NCBI GenBank assembly: GCA_012927585.1
Contig: JABBOY010000042.1
Span: 124,001 to 188,000 of the forward strand
Direction: 5' to 3'
DNA length: 64,000 bases
Origin: Glaciimonas sp.
GTDB lineage: Bacteria > Pseudomonadota > Gammaproteobacteria > Burkholderiales > Burkholderiaceae_D
How positions within the stretch are numbered: the first letter of the stretch is position 1; each line of letters begins with the position of its first letter. Position numbers and translations under genes: made by a program. Shown piece after piece: positions 17,394 to 27,384 of this stretch. The notes under the pieces are model-generated. The model was not told where the DNA came from and ran no database searches. It saw nothing but the letters and a program-made list of their open reading frames with translations.

Positions 17394-17939
17394 ATGAACA
17401 AAAATCCTGTACCAAAATCTGAGAACGTTGCATCCGCTGTTGCAGAAAAAACGGTGCCAGTCGTAGTCAAGACGGCGACTGTAGCGACTGTGGCAGCGTC
17501 GCCGTCCAAGATCGATGCGGCGACCAAAGTGATGCGCGTTGGCAAGCCGCCTGTCGCTAAAAAACCGGCTGTAAAACCGGCTGTGGCCACCAAGGTCGTC
17601 AGAAACACGGTGGCGAAGGCTGCCGCACCCGCAGTCAAACGGCCCGTCGTAGCCAAGCCAGCCGCAGCCAAGCCGGTAATAGCCAAGCCAGTTGCAGCCG
17701 TAAAGGAAAAAGCCAAAAAAACCAAGCTGGTCAGGGATAGCTTCACCATGCCTGAAGATGAGTTCGCCGTTCTGGGCAAAGTCAAAAAGGCATCGCTCAA
17801 AGCTGGCTTCAATGTCAAGAAAAGCGAATTGTTGCGGATCGGCGTGGCGCTGGTCGATCAGCTGAGTGTGGCCCAACTGCAGAGTGCATTGGCTGGTCTA
17901 ATGCCTTTGAAGGCAGGCCGCCCGAAGAAAGACAAGTAA
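17394..17939 (+). CDS. Histone-H1/AlgP-like Ala-Lys-Pro-rich protein with conserved C-terminal domain
   Basis: A 181-residue protein. The ATG at 17394 is preferred over a GTG at 17388 because GGAG lies at 17383-17386. Residues about 1-110 are low-complexity and basic, with AKP/KPA/VAKP repeats (KRPVVAKPAAAKPVIAKPVA) like histone H1 or AlgP tails. Residues about 110-181 form an ordered segment (RDSFTMPEDEFAVLGKVKKASLKAGFNVKKSELLRIGVALV), predicted to be helical and resembling small DNA-binding folds. It ends in GRPKKDK, an AT-hook-like motif. A nucleoid-binding role is likely; association with polyphosphate granules is a guess from AlgP and the adjacent ppx gene. It is convergent with cheB. 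Confidence 0.75.
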   Translation: MNKNPVPKSENVASAVAEKTVPVVVKTATVATVAASPSKIDAATKVMRVGKPPVAKKPAVKPAVATKVVRNTVAKAAAPAVKRPVVAKPAAAKPVIAKPVAAVKEKAKKTKLVRDSFTMPEDEFAVLGKVKKASLKAGFNVKKSELLRIGVALVDQLSVAQLQSALAGLMPLKAGRPKKDK

Positions 17940-17955
17940 TTCAACTTTGCAGCAA

Positions 17956-17976
17956 GGCGAGCCCGTATTGCTCGCC
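17956..17976. terminator. Hairpin between convergent genes
   Basis: GGCGAGC (17956-17962) pairs with GCTCGCC (17970-17976). It lies between the stops of the H1-like gene and cheB. No U-run is present on either strand. Confidence 0.45.
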
Positions 17977-17998
17977 GCCTGCCAGGATACTAACAATC

Positions 17999-19066
17999 TT
18001 ATCCTGCAACCGCACCATACAGTTGCTGCAGTATCTCGCGTCCGATCGCGTTCAGCGGTACGGTTTTTTCGACCGCGCCGCGCTTGACCGCCTCTTTCGG
18101 CATACCGTAGACTACGCAGCTTTCCTCATCTTGGGCAATGGTGCGGGCACCGGCTTTGCGCATCTCCAGCAATCCGGCAGCGCCGTCGTCGCCCATGCCC
18201 GTCATGATCACGCCCAGCGCGCTGGCTCCGGCGCATTTCGCCACTGAGCGAAACAGCACGTCGACCGACGGCCGGTGCCGGTTGACCAACGGCCCATCGA
18301 TGACTTCAACAAAATACTGGGCACCGTTGCGCCGCAATAGCATGTGCTTGCCGCCCGGTGCGATTAGCGCCTGACCCTGAACCACGCGATCATTGTGCTG
18401 CGCTTCCTTGACGGCGATCTGGCATAGTGTATTGAGCCGAGCGGCAAATTCGGCGGTAAATTTCTCCGGCATGTGCTGCACGATGACAATCCCGGGCGAC
18501 ACCCGGGGCAGCGTCACCAGTACTTTTTCGAGCGCCTGTGTACCGCCAGTCGAAGTGCCGATAGCCACCACACGCTCGGTGGTCTGGATCATCGCACCGT
18601 GGCTGCCGGCCGGCGGCAAAATGACGTCCGCACTGTATCTTTCGATGACCATCAGCCGCTTCACATTAGCGCGTGCTGCCGTTTTGACGGCCGTAATCAG
18701 GTCATTCGAGCTATCGTTCAGGAACTGCTTGATCCCGAGCTTGGGTTTGGTGATGATCGCGACCGCGCCGGCGGCCAGCGCCTCAATCGCAGTTTTCGTG
18801 CCGGTCTCGGCCAGCGTGGAACAGATCACGACCGGCGTCGGCCGTTCATGCATAATTTTCTTCAGGAAAGTGATGCCATCCATGCGCGGCATTTCAATGT
18901 CGAGCACAATCACGTCCGGCCACTGGTTTTGCATGCGCACCATCGCCAGCAGCGGGTCGGCCACCGCGCTGATAACTTCAATCTCCGGGTCTGCCGAGAG
19001 CAGGCCGCTGACAACCTGGCGCACCACCGCAGAATCGTCTACCACCATTACTTTTATACGGCTCAT
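17999..19066 (-). CDS. cheB: Protein-glutamate methylesterase/deamidase CheB
   Basis: A 355-residue response regulator-esterase. The receiver domain (about 1-120) has [15 protein letters not shown], the phospho-acceptor Asp in [14 protein letters not shown] and a Lys in ITKPKLG. The C-terminal esterase domain has the Ser-His-Asp triad in [22 protein letters not shown] and [11 protein letters not shown]. It removes methyl groups from, or deamidates, chemoreceptor glutamates or glutamines. The start overlaps the cheD stop by four bases, so the two are coupled. It is the last gene of a ten-gene minus-strand chemotaxis operon. Confidence 0.95.
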   Translation of the reverse strand: MSRIKVMVVDDSAVVRQVVSGLLSADPEIEVISAVADPLLAMVRMQNQWPDVIVLDIEMPRMDGITFLKKIMHERPTPVVICSTLAETGTKTAIEALAAGAVAIITKPKLGIKQFLNDSSNDLITAVKTAARANVKRLMVIERYSADVILPPAGSHGAMIQTTERVVAIGTSTGGTQALEKVLVTLPRVSPGIVIVQHMPEKFTAEFAARLNTLCQIAVKEAQHNDRVVQGQALIAPGGKHMLLRRNGAQYFVEVIDGPLVNRHRPSVDVLFRSVAKCAGASALGVIMTGMGDDGAAGLLEMRKAGARTIAQDEESCVVYGMPKEAVKRGAVEKTVPLNAIGREILQQLYGAVAG

Positions 19067-19587
19067 GCCGTCTGTTCCTCTGGCGCCAGGCGCGAATCGG
19101 TCGGCTTGACCTGGCGCGCCCAGACATCGCCATTGCTGACATCAAAGATAATCTGCCGGTGACCGACCCCGAACAGGCTTTCGGAAACAATCGGTATCCG
19201 GTGCGAGTGCAGCAGCACACGCGCAGCTTCGCCATTTTTTTTGCCGACATTGCGGGCATCGGCTCGGGTTTGCCCGGGAAACATGTTGCCGCCGCCAAAA
19301 ATCTTGCCGACGCATTCGGCAGGCTTGACGTTAACTTGGGCCAGTTCCTGCAACATCAGCAACATGACATCCTCGCCATAGCGGCCATCAAGTCCGCCGC
19401 CGGAAGCGGTGCCGCGGTTGGGTAGCAGGAAATGGGACATTGCTCCGATCCGGTGCCGTGGATGCCAGAGTGTGATCGATACGCAGGAACCGAGCAGCGT
19501 GCGTATCCTGTAGTGGGCGTCGCCGATGAAGTGCTCGCCGGGTTGCAGGAAAACTTCAGTCAGGTTATTAGTGGTGGTTCGGAGCAT
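19063..19587 (-). CDS. cheD: Chemoreceptor glutamine deamidase CheD
   Basis: A 174-residue cysteine deamidase. The start at 19587 ([20 protein letters not shown]) is chosen because it lies just past the cheR stop; a longer frame would run back into cheR. The catalytic Cys is in [12 protein letters not shown] and the His in GAMSHFLLP, followed by [13 protein letters not shown] and [11 protein letters not shown], as in CheD proteins. It deamidates receptor glutamines and can interact with CheB or CheC. It sits between cheR and cheB, as is common in betaproteobacteria. Confidence 0.93.
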   Translation of the reverse strand: MLRTTTNNLTEVFLQPGEHFIGDAHYRIRTLLGSCVSITLWHPRHRIGAMSHFLLPNRGTASGGGLDGRYGEDVMLLMLQELAQVNVKPAECVGKIFGGGNMFPGQTRADARNVGKKNGEAARVLLHSHRIPIVSESLFGVGHRQIIFDVSNGDVWARQVKPTDSRLAPEEQTA

Positions 19588-19591
19588 GAGT

Positions 19592-20398
19592 CTATGGCTT
19601 GCGATAGATGGAAGGCGACAGCATCTGCACTGCATTGGTAATCTCGTTCAGGCTTTCCGAATGGCCGACGCAAAAAAATCCGCCCGGTTTCAACAGCGAT
19701 AGTACCCGCGTCACTACCTGGCGCTTGGTTTCGTCATTGAAATAGATCATCACGTTGCGCAAGAAAATCACATCGAACAAGCCTAGTTCAGGCAATGCCG
19801 CATTCAGATTGACCTGGATGAAGCGTACTTTGTTGCGCAAGCTGCGCTCGATCAGCAGCGTGTCTTGTTGCGCGCCGATGCCTTTCAGGCAAAACCGTCG
19901 AAGATAAGAAGGCGGAATATCCCGGGTCCGTTGTAGCGAGTAGTGGCCGGAACACGCACCCTGCAGCACGCGGCTGCTGATGTCGGAACCGATCACTTCC
20001 CAGGGCCTGTTTTCCAGACAATCGGCCAGCACCATCGCGATGCTATAGGCTTCTTCGCCGGTCGAGCTGGCGGCACTCCATACGCGAAAGAGTTGAGCTC
20101 GCTTGGCTGCGGCCAGCGCCTGTTCCCGCAAAAAATCAAAGTGGCTAGCCTCGCGAAAGAAATAGGTTTCGTTGGTAGTTAGCAAATCGACCGCAGCCTG
20201 TACCTCGTCCGGTGCGTGTCCGCTCGTGAGCAGCTTGAAATAGGCACCGTAACTGGCGATCTGGCAATATTGCAGGCGCTTGGCCAAGCGCCCGCTGACC
20301 AGTGCTTTTTTCGATGACGACAGGCTGATGCCGGCGGCTTCAAAGATGAAATGCTGGAACTGGGTAAACTCCTGATCGGTAATAGAAAGCAAGTTCAT
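19592..20398 (-). CDS. cheR: Chemotaxis protein methyltransferase CheR
   Basis: A 268-residue SAM-dependent methyltransferase. The start at 20398 (MNLLSITDQEFTQFQHFIFE) is four bases after the cheW stop. An all-helical N-terminal domain precedes the catalytic domain, which has the family marks TTNETYFFREASHFDFL, the SAM-binding WSAASSTGEEAYSIAMVL, and DVIFLRNVMIYFNDETKRQV. The end GGFFCVGHSESL is conserved. It methylates glutamates of the MCPs encoded just upstream in the operon. Confidence 0.95.
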   Translation of the reverse strand: MNLLSITDQEFTQFQHFIFEAAGISLSSSKKALVSGRLAKRLQYCQIASYGAYFKLLTSGHAPDEVQAAVDLLTTNETYFFREASHFDFLREQALAAAKRAQLFRVWSAASSTGEEAYSIAMVLADCLENRPWEVIGSDISSRVLQGACSGHYSLQRTRDIPPSYLRRFCLKGIGAQQDTLLIERSLRNKVRFIQVNLNAALPELGLFDVIFLRNVMIYFNDETKRQVVTRVLSLLKPGGFFCVGHSESLNEITNAVQMLSPSIYRKP

Positions 20399-20402
20399 CA
20401 GA

Positions 20403-20966
20403 TTAGGCCGGCAGCAGCGGCGTCGCGTCACCGGCCTGAGCCAGTGCACCGATCTCTTCAATCGACAGCACCCGATTGACGTTGAGCAAAATTACGAACT
20501 TGCCGTTGACCTTGCCCATGCCTTCTATGAAGTCGGTGCGGATTCTGGAGCCGAACGCCGGCGCCGGCTCGATCTCGGAAGAGGGGATTTCCAGCACCGC
20601 ATTAACGGCGTCAACTACCACGCCCATATCCATATCCTGCCGCTCTTCTTCGGCCTCGCCATCAAGCTCGACGATGACGATGCAGGTGCGCTTGGTGACG
20701 GCGGCGGCCGGTTTGCCAAAGCGGACCGACAAATCCATCACCGGCACCACCGCGCCGCGCAGGTTGATCACGCCGCAAATGCATTTCGGCATCATCGGCA
20801 CCTCGGTTAGCCCGGCGTACGGGATGATTTCCTTGATCCCCAAAATGCTGATCGCGAACGTTTCGCCACCTAGCATAAAAGTCAGGTACTGCTTTTGTTC
20901 TACCATCGCTTGCGCCGCGGACGAAGTGGCCAGCGCTCTATTTTCTGCTTTAACCAGTGCTTTCAT
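20403..20966 (-). CDS. cheW: Chemotaxis coupling protein CheW
   Basis: A 187-residue adaptor that links MCPs to CheA. The CheW/SH3-like fold is seen as YLTFMLGGETFAISILGIKEII, CGVINLRGAVVPVMDLSVRFG, DAVNAVLEIPSSEIEP and FIEGMGKVNGKFVILLNVNRVL. The first ~25 residues form a short extra segment. The C-terminal extension (IEEIGALAQAGDATPLLPA) is slightly longer than in enteric CheW (167 aa). It is encoded between the MCP pair and cheR. Confidence 0.95.
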   Translation of the reverse strand: MKALVKAENRALATSSAAQAMVEQKQYLTFMLGGETFAISILGIKEIIPYAGLTEVPMMPKCICGVINLRGAVVPVMDLSVRFGKPAAAVTKRTCIVIVELDGEAEEERQDMDMGVVVDAVNAVLEIPSSEIEPAPAFGSRIRTDFIEGMGKVNGKFVILLNVNRVLSIEEIGALAQAGDATPLLPA

Positions 20967-20977
20967 GGTGGGCCTAT

Positions 20978-22663
20978 TTAGAACTTGGTGAACTGGGATT
21001 CGTTTAGCTCGGCGCTGGATGCCAGCGCCAGATTGTCGGCATCCTTGACGCTGCTCTGTCTAACCGCGCTCGACTTGCCACTGGCGCGGGTCGAAAATCC
21101 GGGGGGTTTTGGGTTGCCTGTGCTGCTGAGTTTGAAGAATGCCATGGCCTGCTGCAATTGCTCAGCCTGACTGCTCATTTCTTCGGCGGTGGCGGCCAGT
21201 TCTTCAGAACTGGATGCGTTCTGTTGCGTGGTCTGGCTCAACTGGATCACCGCCGCATTGATCTGGCCTACGCCGGACGATTGCTCATTTGAAGCTGCGG
21301 CGATTTCTTGCACCAGGTCGGACGTCTTGCGGATGCTCGGCACTATCTCGCCCAGCAGCTTGCCGGCTTTTTCCGCCAGTTCGACGCTGCTGCTGGCTAC
21401 TTCGCCGATTTCCTGCGCCGCTATCTGGCTGCGCTCGGCCAGTTTGCGCACCTCGGCTGCCACCACTGCAAAGCCCTTGCCGTGCTCACCGGCACGCGCC
21501 GCTTCAATCGCTGCATTTAATGCCAGCAGATTGGTTTGGTAGGCGATATCGTCGATGATGCTAATTTTCTTGGCGATTTGCTTCATGGCCGCCACTGTAG
21601 CGTTGACCGATTCGCCGCCTTCGGCTGCTTCGTTGGCCGCCTTGCTGGCCATGCTGTCGGTGACCTTGGCGTTTTCAGCGTTTTGTGCAATCGACGCACT
21701 CATCTGCTCGATTGACGCGCTGGTTTCTTCGATGCTGGCAGCCTGCTCGCTGGTGGCTTGCGACAGCGATTGCGAGGTCGCGCTGATTTCTTCGGTGGCG
21801 CTGGCCAGCGCCTGGGCACCGGCGTTGACGTCGGTCACCACCTGCGATAATTTGCTGATCATTGTCTGCATCGATTGCAGCATTTGACCAGTTTCATCCT
21901 TCGTATTGCTCTCGATACGCACCGTCAGGTCGCCTTCCGCCAGACTATTCGATACGCGCACCGCCTGATGCAGCGGGGTGGTAATGATCATCGTGAAATA
22001 GGTGGCAATCGCAATGGAAATAACCACGGACAGCAAGGCGACCACCAGCATGGTGCGTTGCGCAGATTCGCTTTGCGCATTACCTTCCTTGACACTGTCA
22101 AAGCCGATAGCGTTATTAAGATTAATGATTTTTTGCAGCGTGGCTTCTGCCTTGCTAAACAGAGGACGGGATGCGTCATATTGAGTGTGAAATGCGGCAA
22201 AAAACTTCTTTTGAGCCACATCATCCTTGCTGAAGGATAAATTGCCTATCGTCGCATTGAGCAGGTCGTCAGCCTGTTTCCAGTCTTTCCACTCGCCTTC
22301 AAATTGCTTCCACAATATCTCTTCTTCCTTGGTTTGCGGCAAGGGTTCGTAGATTTTCCAGCCCGTCTGAACGTTGTCCCAAGCCGCCTTGCGATGCGCC
22401 AGTATGGCGACAAATTCTTTTTGCGCGTTGTAATCATTTTCATAAATGGCCGCCTCCAGTGAAGCGGCCTTGACGGCAGTTTGACCCTCGCTGACCACCA
22501 AAAGGCCATGGATTGATGGCATCCGCACCTTTCCCACCTCCTGCATGGCGCGACTGACTTCTCGAATGCCGGCATAGCCTGAAAAAACAATGGCAGCAAT
22601 CGCCATCAACATGATGGCAACAAGCATCGCCAGTTTCCACTTGATTGACAGGTTCTTGAGCAT
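20978..22663 (-). CDS. Methyl-accepting chemotaxis protein (4HB sensor type), paralog A
   Basis: A 561-residue chemoreceptor: TM1 about residues 11-30, a periplasmic four-helix-bundle-like region to about 200 (with [27 protein letters not shown]), TM2 about 203-225, HAMP ([15 protein letters not shown]) and a long signalling domain with the hairpin tip [49 protein letters not shown] precedes the ATG. From HAMP onward it is almost identical to the next gene, also at DNA level, while the sensor parts differ. It ends LNESQFTKF and has no classical xWxxF tail. The ligand is unknown. Confidence 0.92.
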   Translation of the reverse strand: MLKNLSIKWKLAMLVAIMLMAIAAIVFSGYAGIREVSRAMQEVGKVRMPSIHGLLVVSEGQTAVKAASLEAAIYENDYNAQKEFVAILAHRKAAWDNVQTGWKIYEPLPQTKEEEILWKQFEGEWKDWKQADDLLNATIGNLSFSKDDVAQKKFFAAFHTQYDASRPLFSKAEATLQKIINLNNAIGFDSVKEGNAQSESAQRTMLVVALLSVVISIAIATYFTMIITTPLHQAVRVSNSLAEGDLTVRIESNTKDETGQMLQSMQTMISKLSQVVTDVNAGAQALASATEEISATSQSLSQATSEQAASIEETSASIEQMSASIAQNAENAKVTDSMASKAANEAAEGGESVNATVAAMKQIAKKISIIDDIAYQTNLLALNAAIEAARAGEHGKGFAVVAAEVRKLAERSQIAAQEIGEVASSSVELAEKAGKLLGEIVPSIRKTSDLVQEIAAASNEQSSGVGQINAAVIQLSQTTQQNASSSEELAATAEEMSSQAEQLQQAMAFFKLSSTGNPKPPGFSTRASGKSSAVRQSSVKDADNLALASSAELNESQFTKF

Positions 22664-22723
22664 GTTGATAGATCCTTTGATTATTTAAATTGCGCGACGG
22701 AAAATAACAGAGAACACTGCGCC

Positions 22724-24382
22724 TCAAAACTTGGTGAATTGGGATTCATCCAGTTCGGCGTTGGAGGCGAGCACCAGTTTGCCTGGCCTGACGCCCTTCG
22801 GATTAGCAGATCCCGACCTGCCGCCGGCCGCGTTTTTGCGGGTCGAAAATGCGAGAGGGTTTGCACTGGCTGCGCCGTCGAGCTTGAAGAATGCCATCGT
22901 CTGTTGCAATTGCTCGGCCTGGCTGCTCATTTCTTCGGCGGTGGCAGCCAGTTCTTCAGAACTGGATGCGTTCTGTTGCGTGGTCTGACTTAGCTGGATC
23001 ACTGCCGAATTGATTTGGCCCACACCGGACGATTGCTCGTTTGACGCGGCGGCGATTTCCTGCACCAGGTCGGACGTTTTGCGGATGCTCGGCACTATCT
23101 CGCCCAGCAGCTTGCCGGCTTTTTCCGCCAGTTCGACGCTGCTGCTGGCTACTTCGCCGATTTCCTGCGCCGCTATCTGGCTGCGCTCGGCCAGTTTACG
23201 CACTTCGGCCGCCACCACCGCAAAGCCCTTGCCGTGCTCGCCGGCACGCGCCGCTTCAATCGCTGCATTTAATGCCAACAGATTGGTTTGGTAGGCGATA
23301 TCGTCGATGATGCTAATTTTCTTGGCGATCTGCTTCATGGCCGCCACTGTAGCGTTGACCGATTCGCCGCCTTCGGCTGCTTCGTTGGCCGCCTTGCTGG
23401 CCATGCTGTCGGTGACTTTTGCATTCTCGGTATTTTGCGCAATCGACGCGGCCATCTGTTCGATCGAGGCGCTGGTTTCTTCGATGCTGGCAGCTTGCTC
23501 GCTGGTTGCTTGCGACAGCGATTGCGAGGTGGCGCTGACTTGTGCCGAGGCGCTGGCCAGCGACTGGGCACCGGCGTTGACGTCGGTCACCACCTGCGAT
23601 AATTTGCTGATCATTGTCTGCATCGATTGCAGCATTTGACCGGTTTCATCCTTCGTATTGCTCTCGATTCGTACTGTCAGGTCGCCTTCCGCCAGACGGT
23701 TCGCCGCTTCCTTCGCTTTGTGCAGTGGCACCGTGACGCTGCGACTGGTGATGAAGCCTAGACCGATGCCGAGTAAAACGCCAAACGCCATGGCTGCCAT
23801 CATCAAGCTGCGGCCCTGGCTATAGAGTGCAGTGGTTTCATCCGCAGTTGCCTTGGCCCGCTCTTCCTTCAACTTAGTCAGGTCGCTCAGCAGGTCATCG
23901 AGCTGGTTGGCTTTGTCGCGCACGCGGCCAAGCGTCTGGACCAGAGCTTCGCTGCGCTGCTCCAGTTTTTGGCTGGCAGCAAGGCTTAGTGCATGCTGCA
24001 TTTCCTTTTCATACTCTTCCCATTCCTTGGCGAACGTGGCAAAGATTTCTTTTGCCTTGGGTGTGATAAACAAAGGTTGAGCCTTCTCGATGTAATCCTT
24101 CAGCGCAGCACTGCTTTTGTTGATCGAGGCCAGATGCTTCTGTCGTTCTTCCTGCGAAGTGGCGAGCAGGTAATTTGAGCGAGCGCGCCCGATATAGATC
24201 AGATTGATATTGGCTTCCTTGATGTAGGACAGCCCGATCAAATCCCGCGCATACATCGCCCCGGCCATGTCATTGATTTTGTTTGCATTCGAAATGCCAA
24301 TGACACCCACTACGATACTGATAGCGGTTACCAGCATGAACCCGGCCATCAGTCTGACTCCAATCTTGATATTTGAAAACAT
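22724..24382 (-). CDS. Methyl-accepting chemotaxis protein (4HB sensor type), paralog B
   Basis: A 552-residue chemoreceptor with TM1 about residues 12-32, a periplasmic domain ([40 protein letters not shown], typical of 4HB_MCP sensors), TM2 about 192-212, HAMP and signalling domain. GAGGAG precedes the ATG. The cytoplasmic part matches paralog A nearly residue for residue, and it ends LDESQFTKF. The two genes lie in tandem with a 60-bp gap, so duplication or gene conversion is evident. No ligand can be assigned. Confidence 0.92.
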   Translation of the reverse strand: MFSNIKIGVRLMAGFMLVTAISIVVGVIGISNANKINDMAGAMYARDLIGLSYIKEANINLIYIGRARSNYLLATSQEERQKHLASINKSSAALKDYIEKAQPLFITPKAKEIFATFAKEWEEYEKEMQHALSLAASQKLEQRSEALVQTLGRVRDKANQLDDLLSDLTKLKEERAKATADETTALYSQGRSLMMAAMAFGVLLGIGLGFITSRSVTVPLHKAKEAANRLAEGDLTVRIESNTKDETGQMLQSMQTMISKLSQVVTDVNAGAQSLASASAQVSATSQSLSQATSEQAASIEETSASIEQMAASIAQNTENAKVTDSMASKAANEAAEGGESVNATVAAMKQIAKKISIIDDIAYQTNLLALNAAIEAARAGEHGKGFAVVAAEVRKLAERSQIAAQEIGEVASSSVELAEKAGKLLGEIVPSIRKTSDLVQEIAAASNEQSSGVGQINSAVIQLSQTTQQNASSSEELAATAEEMSSQAEQLQQTMAFFKLDGAASANPLAFSTRKNAAGGRSGSANPKGVRPGKLVLASNAELDESQFTKF

Positions 24383-24422
24383 GATAATTTCTCCTCGGTT
24401 TATGAATCTGAGAGATGCGTTG

Positions 24423-26603
24423 TTATCCTGCGAATACGGCTGTTTCCGGTGTCTTTAATGCTGGCGATGCCGCTTGGCTGGCCTGTCTTACCAGCGCCGG
24501 CACATCCAGGATCAATGCTACTTCGCCGTTGCCGAGGATAGTGGAGCCGCTGATGCATTTGACCTGGCTAAACATCTTGCCAAGTGGCTTGATGACGGTC
24601 TGGAATTCACCCAGCAGCGTATCTACTACCAGCCCCGCTCTTTGTCCGGCATGTTTGAGCACGACAATATTCTCGCGCCGGGTCGGCTCGCTTTCGACGT
24701 CGAAAAGTTCACGTAGACGAATAAACGGCAGCACGTGACCGCGCAGGTCCGTGTAGTTGTGTCCGGGTTCGGCGGAATAAGCTACGCATTCTTCAATCAT
24801 GTCGAGCGGAATCACAAACACCGATTTGCCGATTTCGACCAGGAAGCCGTCGATGATTGCCAGTGTCAGCGGCAGGCGCACCGTCACGGTGGTGCCGACA
24901 TTTTCTTCGCTGCTGACGTCGACACTGCCGCGCAGTGCGGTGATATTGCGCTTCACGACATCGAGCCCGACGCCGCGTCCCGACAGGTTGGTGACTTGTT
25001 CGGCGGTGGAAAAGCCAGGTTCGAATATCAGGCCGTAGATTTCATTATCGGACAGGTTGTGGCCGGCTTCGACCAATCCCCGTTCGATCGCCTTGGACAA
25101 TATCCTGTTGCGCTTGAGCCCGCCGCCGTCGTCGCTGACCGAGATCACGATGGAGCCGGAGTCATGGTAGGCATCGAGCGTGACGCTGCCCTTGAGCGGC
25201 TTGCCGTGGGCGGCACGCACTTCGGCTGTTTCAATGCCGTGGTCGATCGCGTTCCTGACCAGATGCATCAGCGGGTCGCCGATTTTTTCAACCACTGTCT
25301 TGTCAAGCTCGGTATCTTCGCCATGAATCACCAGCCCGATGTCCTTGCCGATTTCACGCGAGACATCGTGTACCACGCGCTGAAAGCGGTTGAAGGTGAC
25401 GCCGATTTTGACCATCCGCAGTTGCAGTGCGCTGTCGCGCACTTCTTCCACCAGGCTCGATAGTTTGGAAGTGCTTTCCTGCAGTTCGCCGATCTGCGCC
25501 CGGCGCGCGATCAGGTTGACGCCGGCGCCGGCAATGATCAGCTCGCCGACCAGGTTGATCAGTTGGTCGAGCTTGTCGGCGTCGACCCGAATCGAACGGC
25601 TTTCTTGCGCCCCCAGATCCTTGACCTGTTTTTGTTTGGCCAGTGCGGCGTCGACCACTTCCGGCTGCACCGAATATTGTTCGACCAGAATGGCGCCGAT
25701 CAGTTTGGATGGGGTGTCCGACTGCGTATCGAGCGCAGCGTCGAGCTCTTGTGCGGTCAAGGTGCCGCAGCGCACCAGTATCTCGCCAAGCCGGGCCGGT
25801 TGCTCCGGCAGTTCCTCGATCAGGCGGATAAATTCGGAAATCAGGCTGTGCGGCGGCAAGATTCGGATGTGGCAATCGTCGCGCACGAATTCGAAAACGT
25901 TTTCGATCGTGATCTTGTCGGCTTTGCTCTGGAAGGCAATCTCGAAACCGAGGTAACAGGCTTCCGGGTCCATCCCATCGGCGGACGGAATCGCATCGGG
26001 CACGGTGGCGATGCCGGTGATGCTGCCCAACGTTTCCAGATAACGGAGGAACGACAATGGATCCATGCCGTTTTTCAGCACGCCCGGCCCGAACCGCAGC
26101 GAGATGTGCCAGTGGTCGGTATGCACGCCGCTGCCGTCGATGCGTTCTATCGGATCGGCGTCCAGTTCCGCGATTGCCCGCGCCACCGGCAGCGCGGCTT
26201 GCGGCTGCGGTGCAGGGAGATAGCCGCGCAACTGCGTAATCAGCGGCTCACCTTGCTGCAGCAGGACTGCATTGGCCTCGTTCTGGCCCTCTGCCGCCGC
26301 CTCGACTAGCGCGCCAATGTGGTCGCAGCATGACAGCAGCAGCACTACCAGTTGGTCCGTGATGCGCAGATTGCCGGCGCGTACCTGGTCGAGCACACTC
26401 TCGACCACATGGGTAAAGGCGACAATGTGGTCCAGTCCGAACAGGCCGGATGACCCCTTGATGGTGTGGGCGGCGCGAAAGATCGCATTCACCATTTCAT
26501 CTTTTTGCTCGGTCTGCTCAACCACAAGTAGCGCATTTTCCATGTCTTCCAGCAGTTCTCGGCTTTCAGCGAAGAAAGTCTGCAATGCCTGATCAAGATT
26601 CAT
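24423..26603 (-). CDS. cheA: Chemotaxis histidine kinase CheA
   Basis: A 726-residue kinase. The ATG at 26603 ([22 protein letters not shown]) fits the family; it overlaps the STAS gene end by 11 bases. Domains: P1 HPt with the phospho-His in [16 protein letters not shown] (about residue 47), a long P2-like region with two substructures (about 140-330), P3 dimerisation ([24 protein letters not shown]), P4 ATPase ([44 protein letters not shown]), and P5 CheW-like. It phosphorylates CheY and CheB. No cheZ gene is present in the operon. Confidence 0.95.
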   Translation of the reverse strand: MNLDQALQTFFAESRELLEDMENALLVVEQTEQKDEMVNAIFRAAHTIKGSSGLFGLDHIVAFTHVVESVLDQVRAGNLRITDQLVVLLLSCCDHIGALVEAAAEGQNEANAVLLQQGEPLITQLRGYLPAPQPQAALPVARAIAELDADPIERIDGSGVHTDHWHISLRFGPGVLKNGMDPLSFLRYLETLGSITGIATVPDAIPSADGMDPEACYLGFEIAFQSKADKITIENVFEFVRDDCHIRILPPHSLISEFIRLIEELPEQPARLGEILVRCGTLTAQELDAALDTQSDTPSKLIGAILVEQYSVQPEVVDAALAKQKQVKDLGAQESRSIRVDADKLDQLINLVGELIIAGAGVNLIARRAQIGELQESTSKLSSLVEEVRDSALQLRMVKIGVTFNRFQRVVHDVSREIGKDIGLVIHGEDTELDKTVVEKIGDPLMHLVRNAIDHGIETAEVRAAHGKPLKGSVTLDAYHDSGSIVISVSDDGGGLKRNRILSKAIERGLVEAGHNLSDNEIYGLIFEPGFSTAEQVTNLSGRGVGLDVVKRNITALRGSVDVSSEENVGTTVTVRLPLTLAIIDGFLVEIGKSVFVIPLDMIEECVAYSAEPGHNYTDLRGHVLPFIRLRELFDVESEPTRRENIVVLKHAGQRAGLVVDTLLGEFQTVIKPLGKMFSQVKCISGSTILGNGEVALILDVPALVRQASQAASPALKTPETAVFAG

Positions 26604-26964
26604 TGGAATGTCTCGCATCGGAAGGGGTTGGCGAGCGTGTAGCGGTAGCACGGGAAGCAATGACCAGCGGGTCGCCGAAATACGCGGCCAGGTTCAACAG
26701 CTCGAACACATCGATCACCGCCGGGCTGTGCGCTACCAGACGCAATTCGCGCTGCCTCTCCTGCGCCGTTTTTTTGGCCAGCATCAGCAGTTGCACGCCT
26801 GCCGTATCGATCTCGGTAACGCAGGACAGGTCGACTTCTAGGGAGGATGGCTCGGCCAGTGCCGCCAGCAGTGCTTGCTTGAGCTCTGCTGCCCGGTAAA
26901 TGGTCAGCTCGCCCTGGATGCGTAGCGTCTGGAAATCCTTCGGGTGTTTTGGCTCTTTGCTCAT
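26593..26964 (-). CDS. STAS-domain protein (anti-sigma-factor antagonist type)
   Basis: A 123-residue protein; the ATG at 26964 is chosen because GGAGAG lies about five bases upstream. It consists of one STAS domain: FQTLRIQGELTIYRAAELKQALL, then the phosphorylatable-site region CVTEIDTAGVQLLMLAKKTA with Thr at the usual Ser position (DTAG), and VIDVFELLNLAAYFG. Such genes often sit between cheY and cheA in betaproteobacterial che operons, and their exact function is not settled. It may modulate kinase or partner proteins. Confidence 0.88.
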   Translation of the reverse strand: MSKEPKHPKDFQTLRIQGELTIYRAAELKQALLAALAEPSSLEVDLSCVTEIDTAGVQLLMLAKKTAQERQRELRLVAHSPAVIDVFELLNLAAYFGDPLVIASRATATRSPTPSDARHSNES

Positions 26965-27007
26965 CTGGCTCTCCGGCAAGTCGTGACGCAGGGCAAACAA
27001 TAGTGGA

Positions 27008-27376
27008 TCATGGCAGGCATAATTTCTGCACTGCGTTAAGTAATTGTTCCGGCTTGAATGGCTTGACGACCCAGGCTTTGGCGCCTGCGGCCTGGCCTTC
27101 GCTCTTTTTCGATTCTTCCGACTCGGTGGTGAGCATGATGATCGGCGTGAATTTATAAGCGGGGAGTTGCTTTACCGCTTTCACAAAGCTGATGCCATCC
27201 ATGTTTGGCATGTTAACGTCGCTGATGATCAGGTGCACCTTCTGGCCGGTGAGCTTGGCCAGCGCATCCTTGCCGTCGCGGCCTTCGAGCACGGTATAGC
27301 CGGCACTTTTCAGCGCAATTCCCACTACCTGCCGCATCGAGGCAGAATCGTCTACTATCATGATGGTCTTAGTCAT
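27008..27376 (-). CDS. cheY: CheY-like response regulator
   Basis: A 122-residue single receiver domain: TIMIVDDSASMRQVVG (acidic pair DD), phospho-acceptor Asp in IISDVNMPNMDGISF (about residue 53), conserved Thr in IIMLTTES and Lys in WVVKPFKPEQLL. AGAGGA precedes the ATG. It is encoded between the MCP-like gene and the STAS gene and is likely phosphorylated by the CheA encoded downstream. It could be the flagellar-motor CheY or a sink regulator; other CheY genes outside the window cannot be excluded. Confidence 0.93.
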   Translation of the reverse strand: MTKTIMIVDDSASMRQVVGIALKSAGYTVLEGRDGKDALAKLTGQKVHLIISDVNMPNMDGISFVKAVKQLPAYKFTPIIMLTTESEESKKSEGQAAGAKAWVVKPFKPEQLLNAVQKLCLP

Positions 27377-27384
27377 GGCATCCT

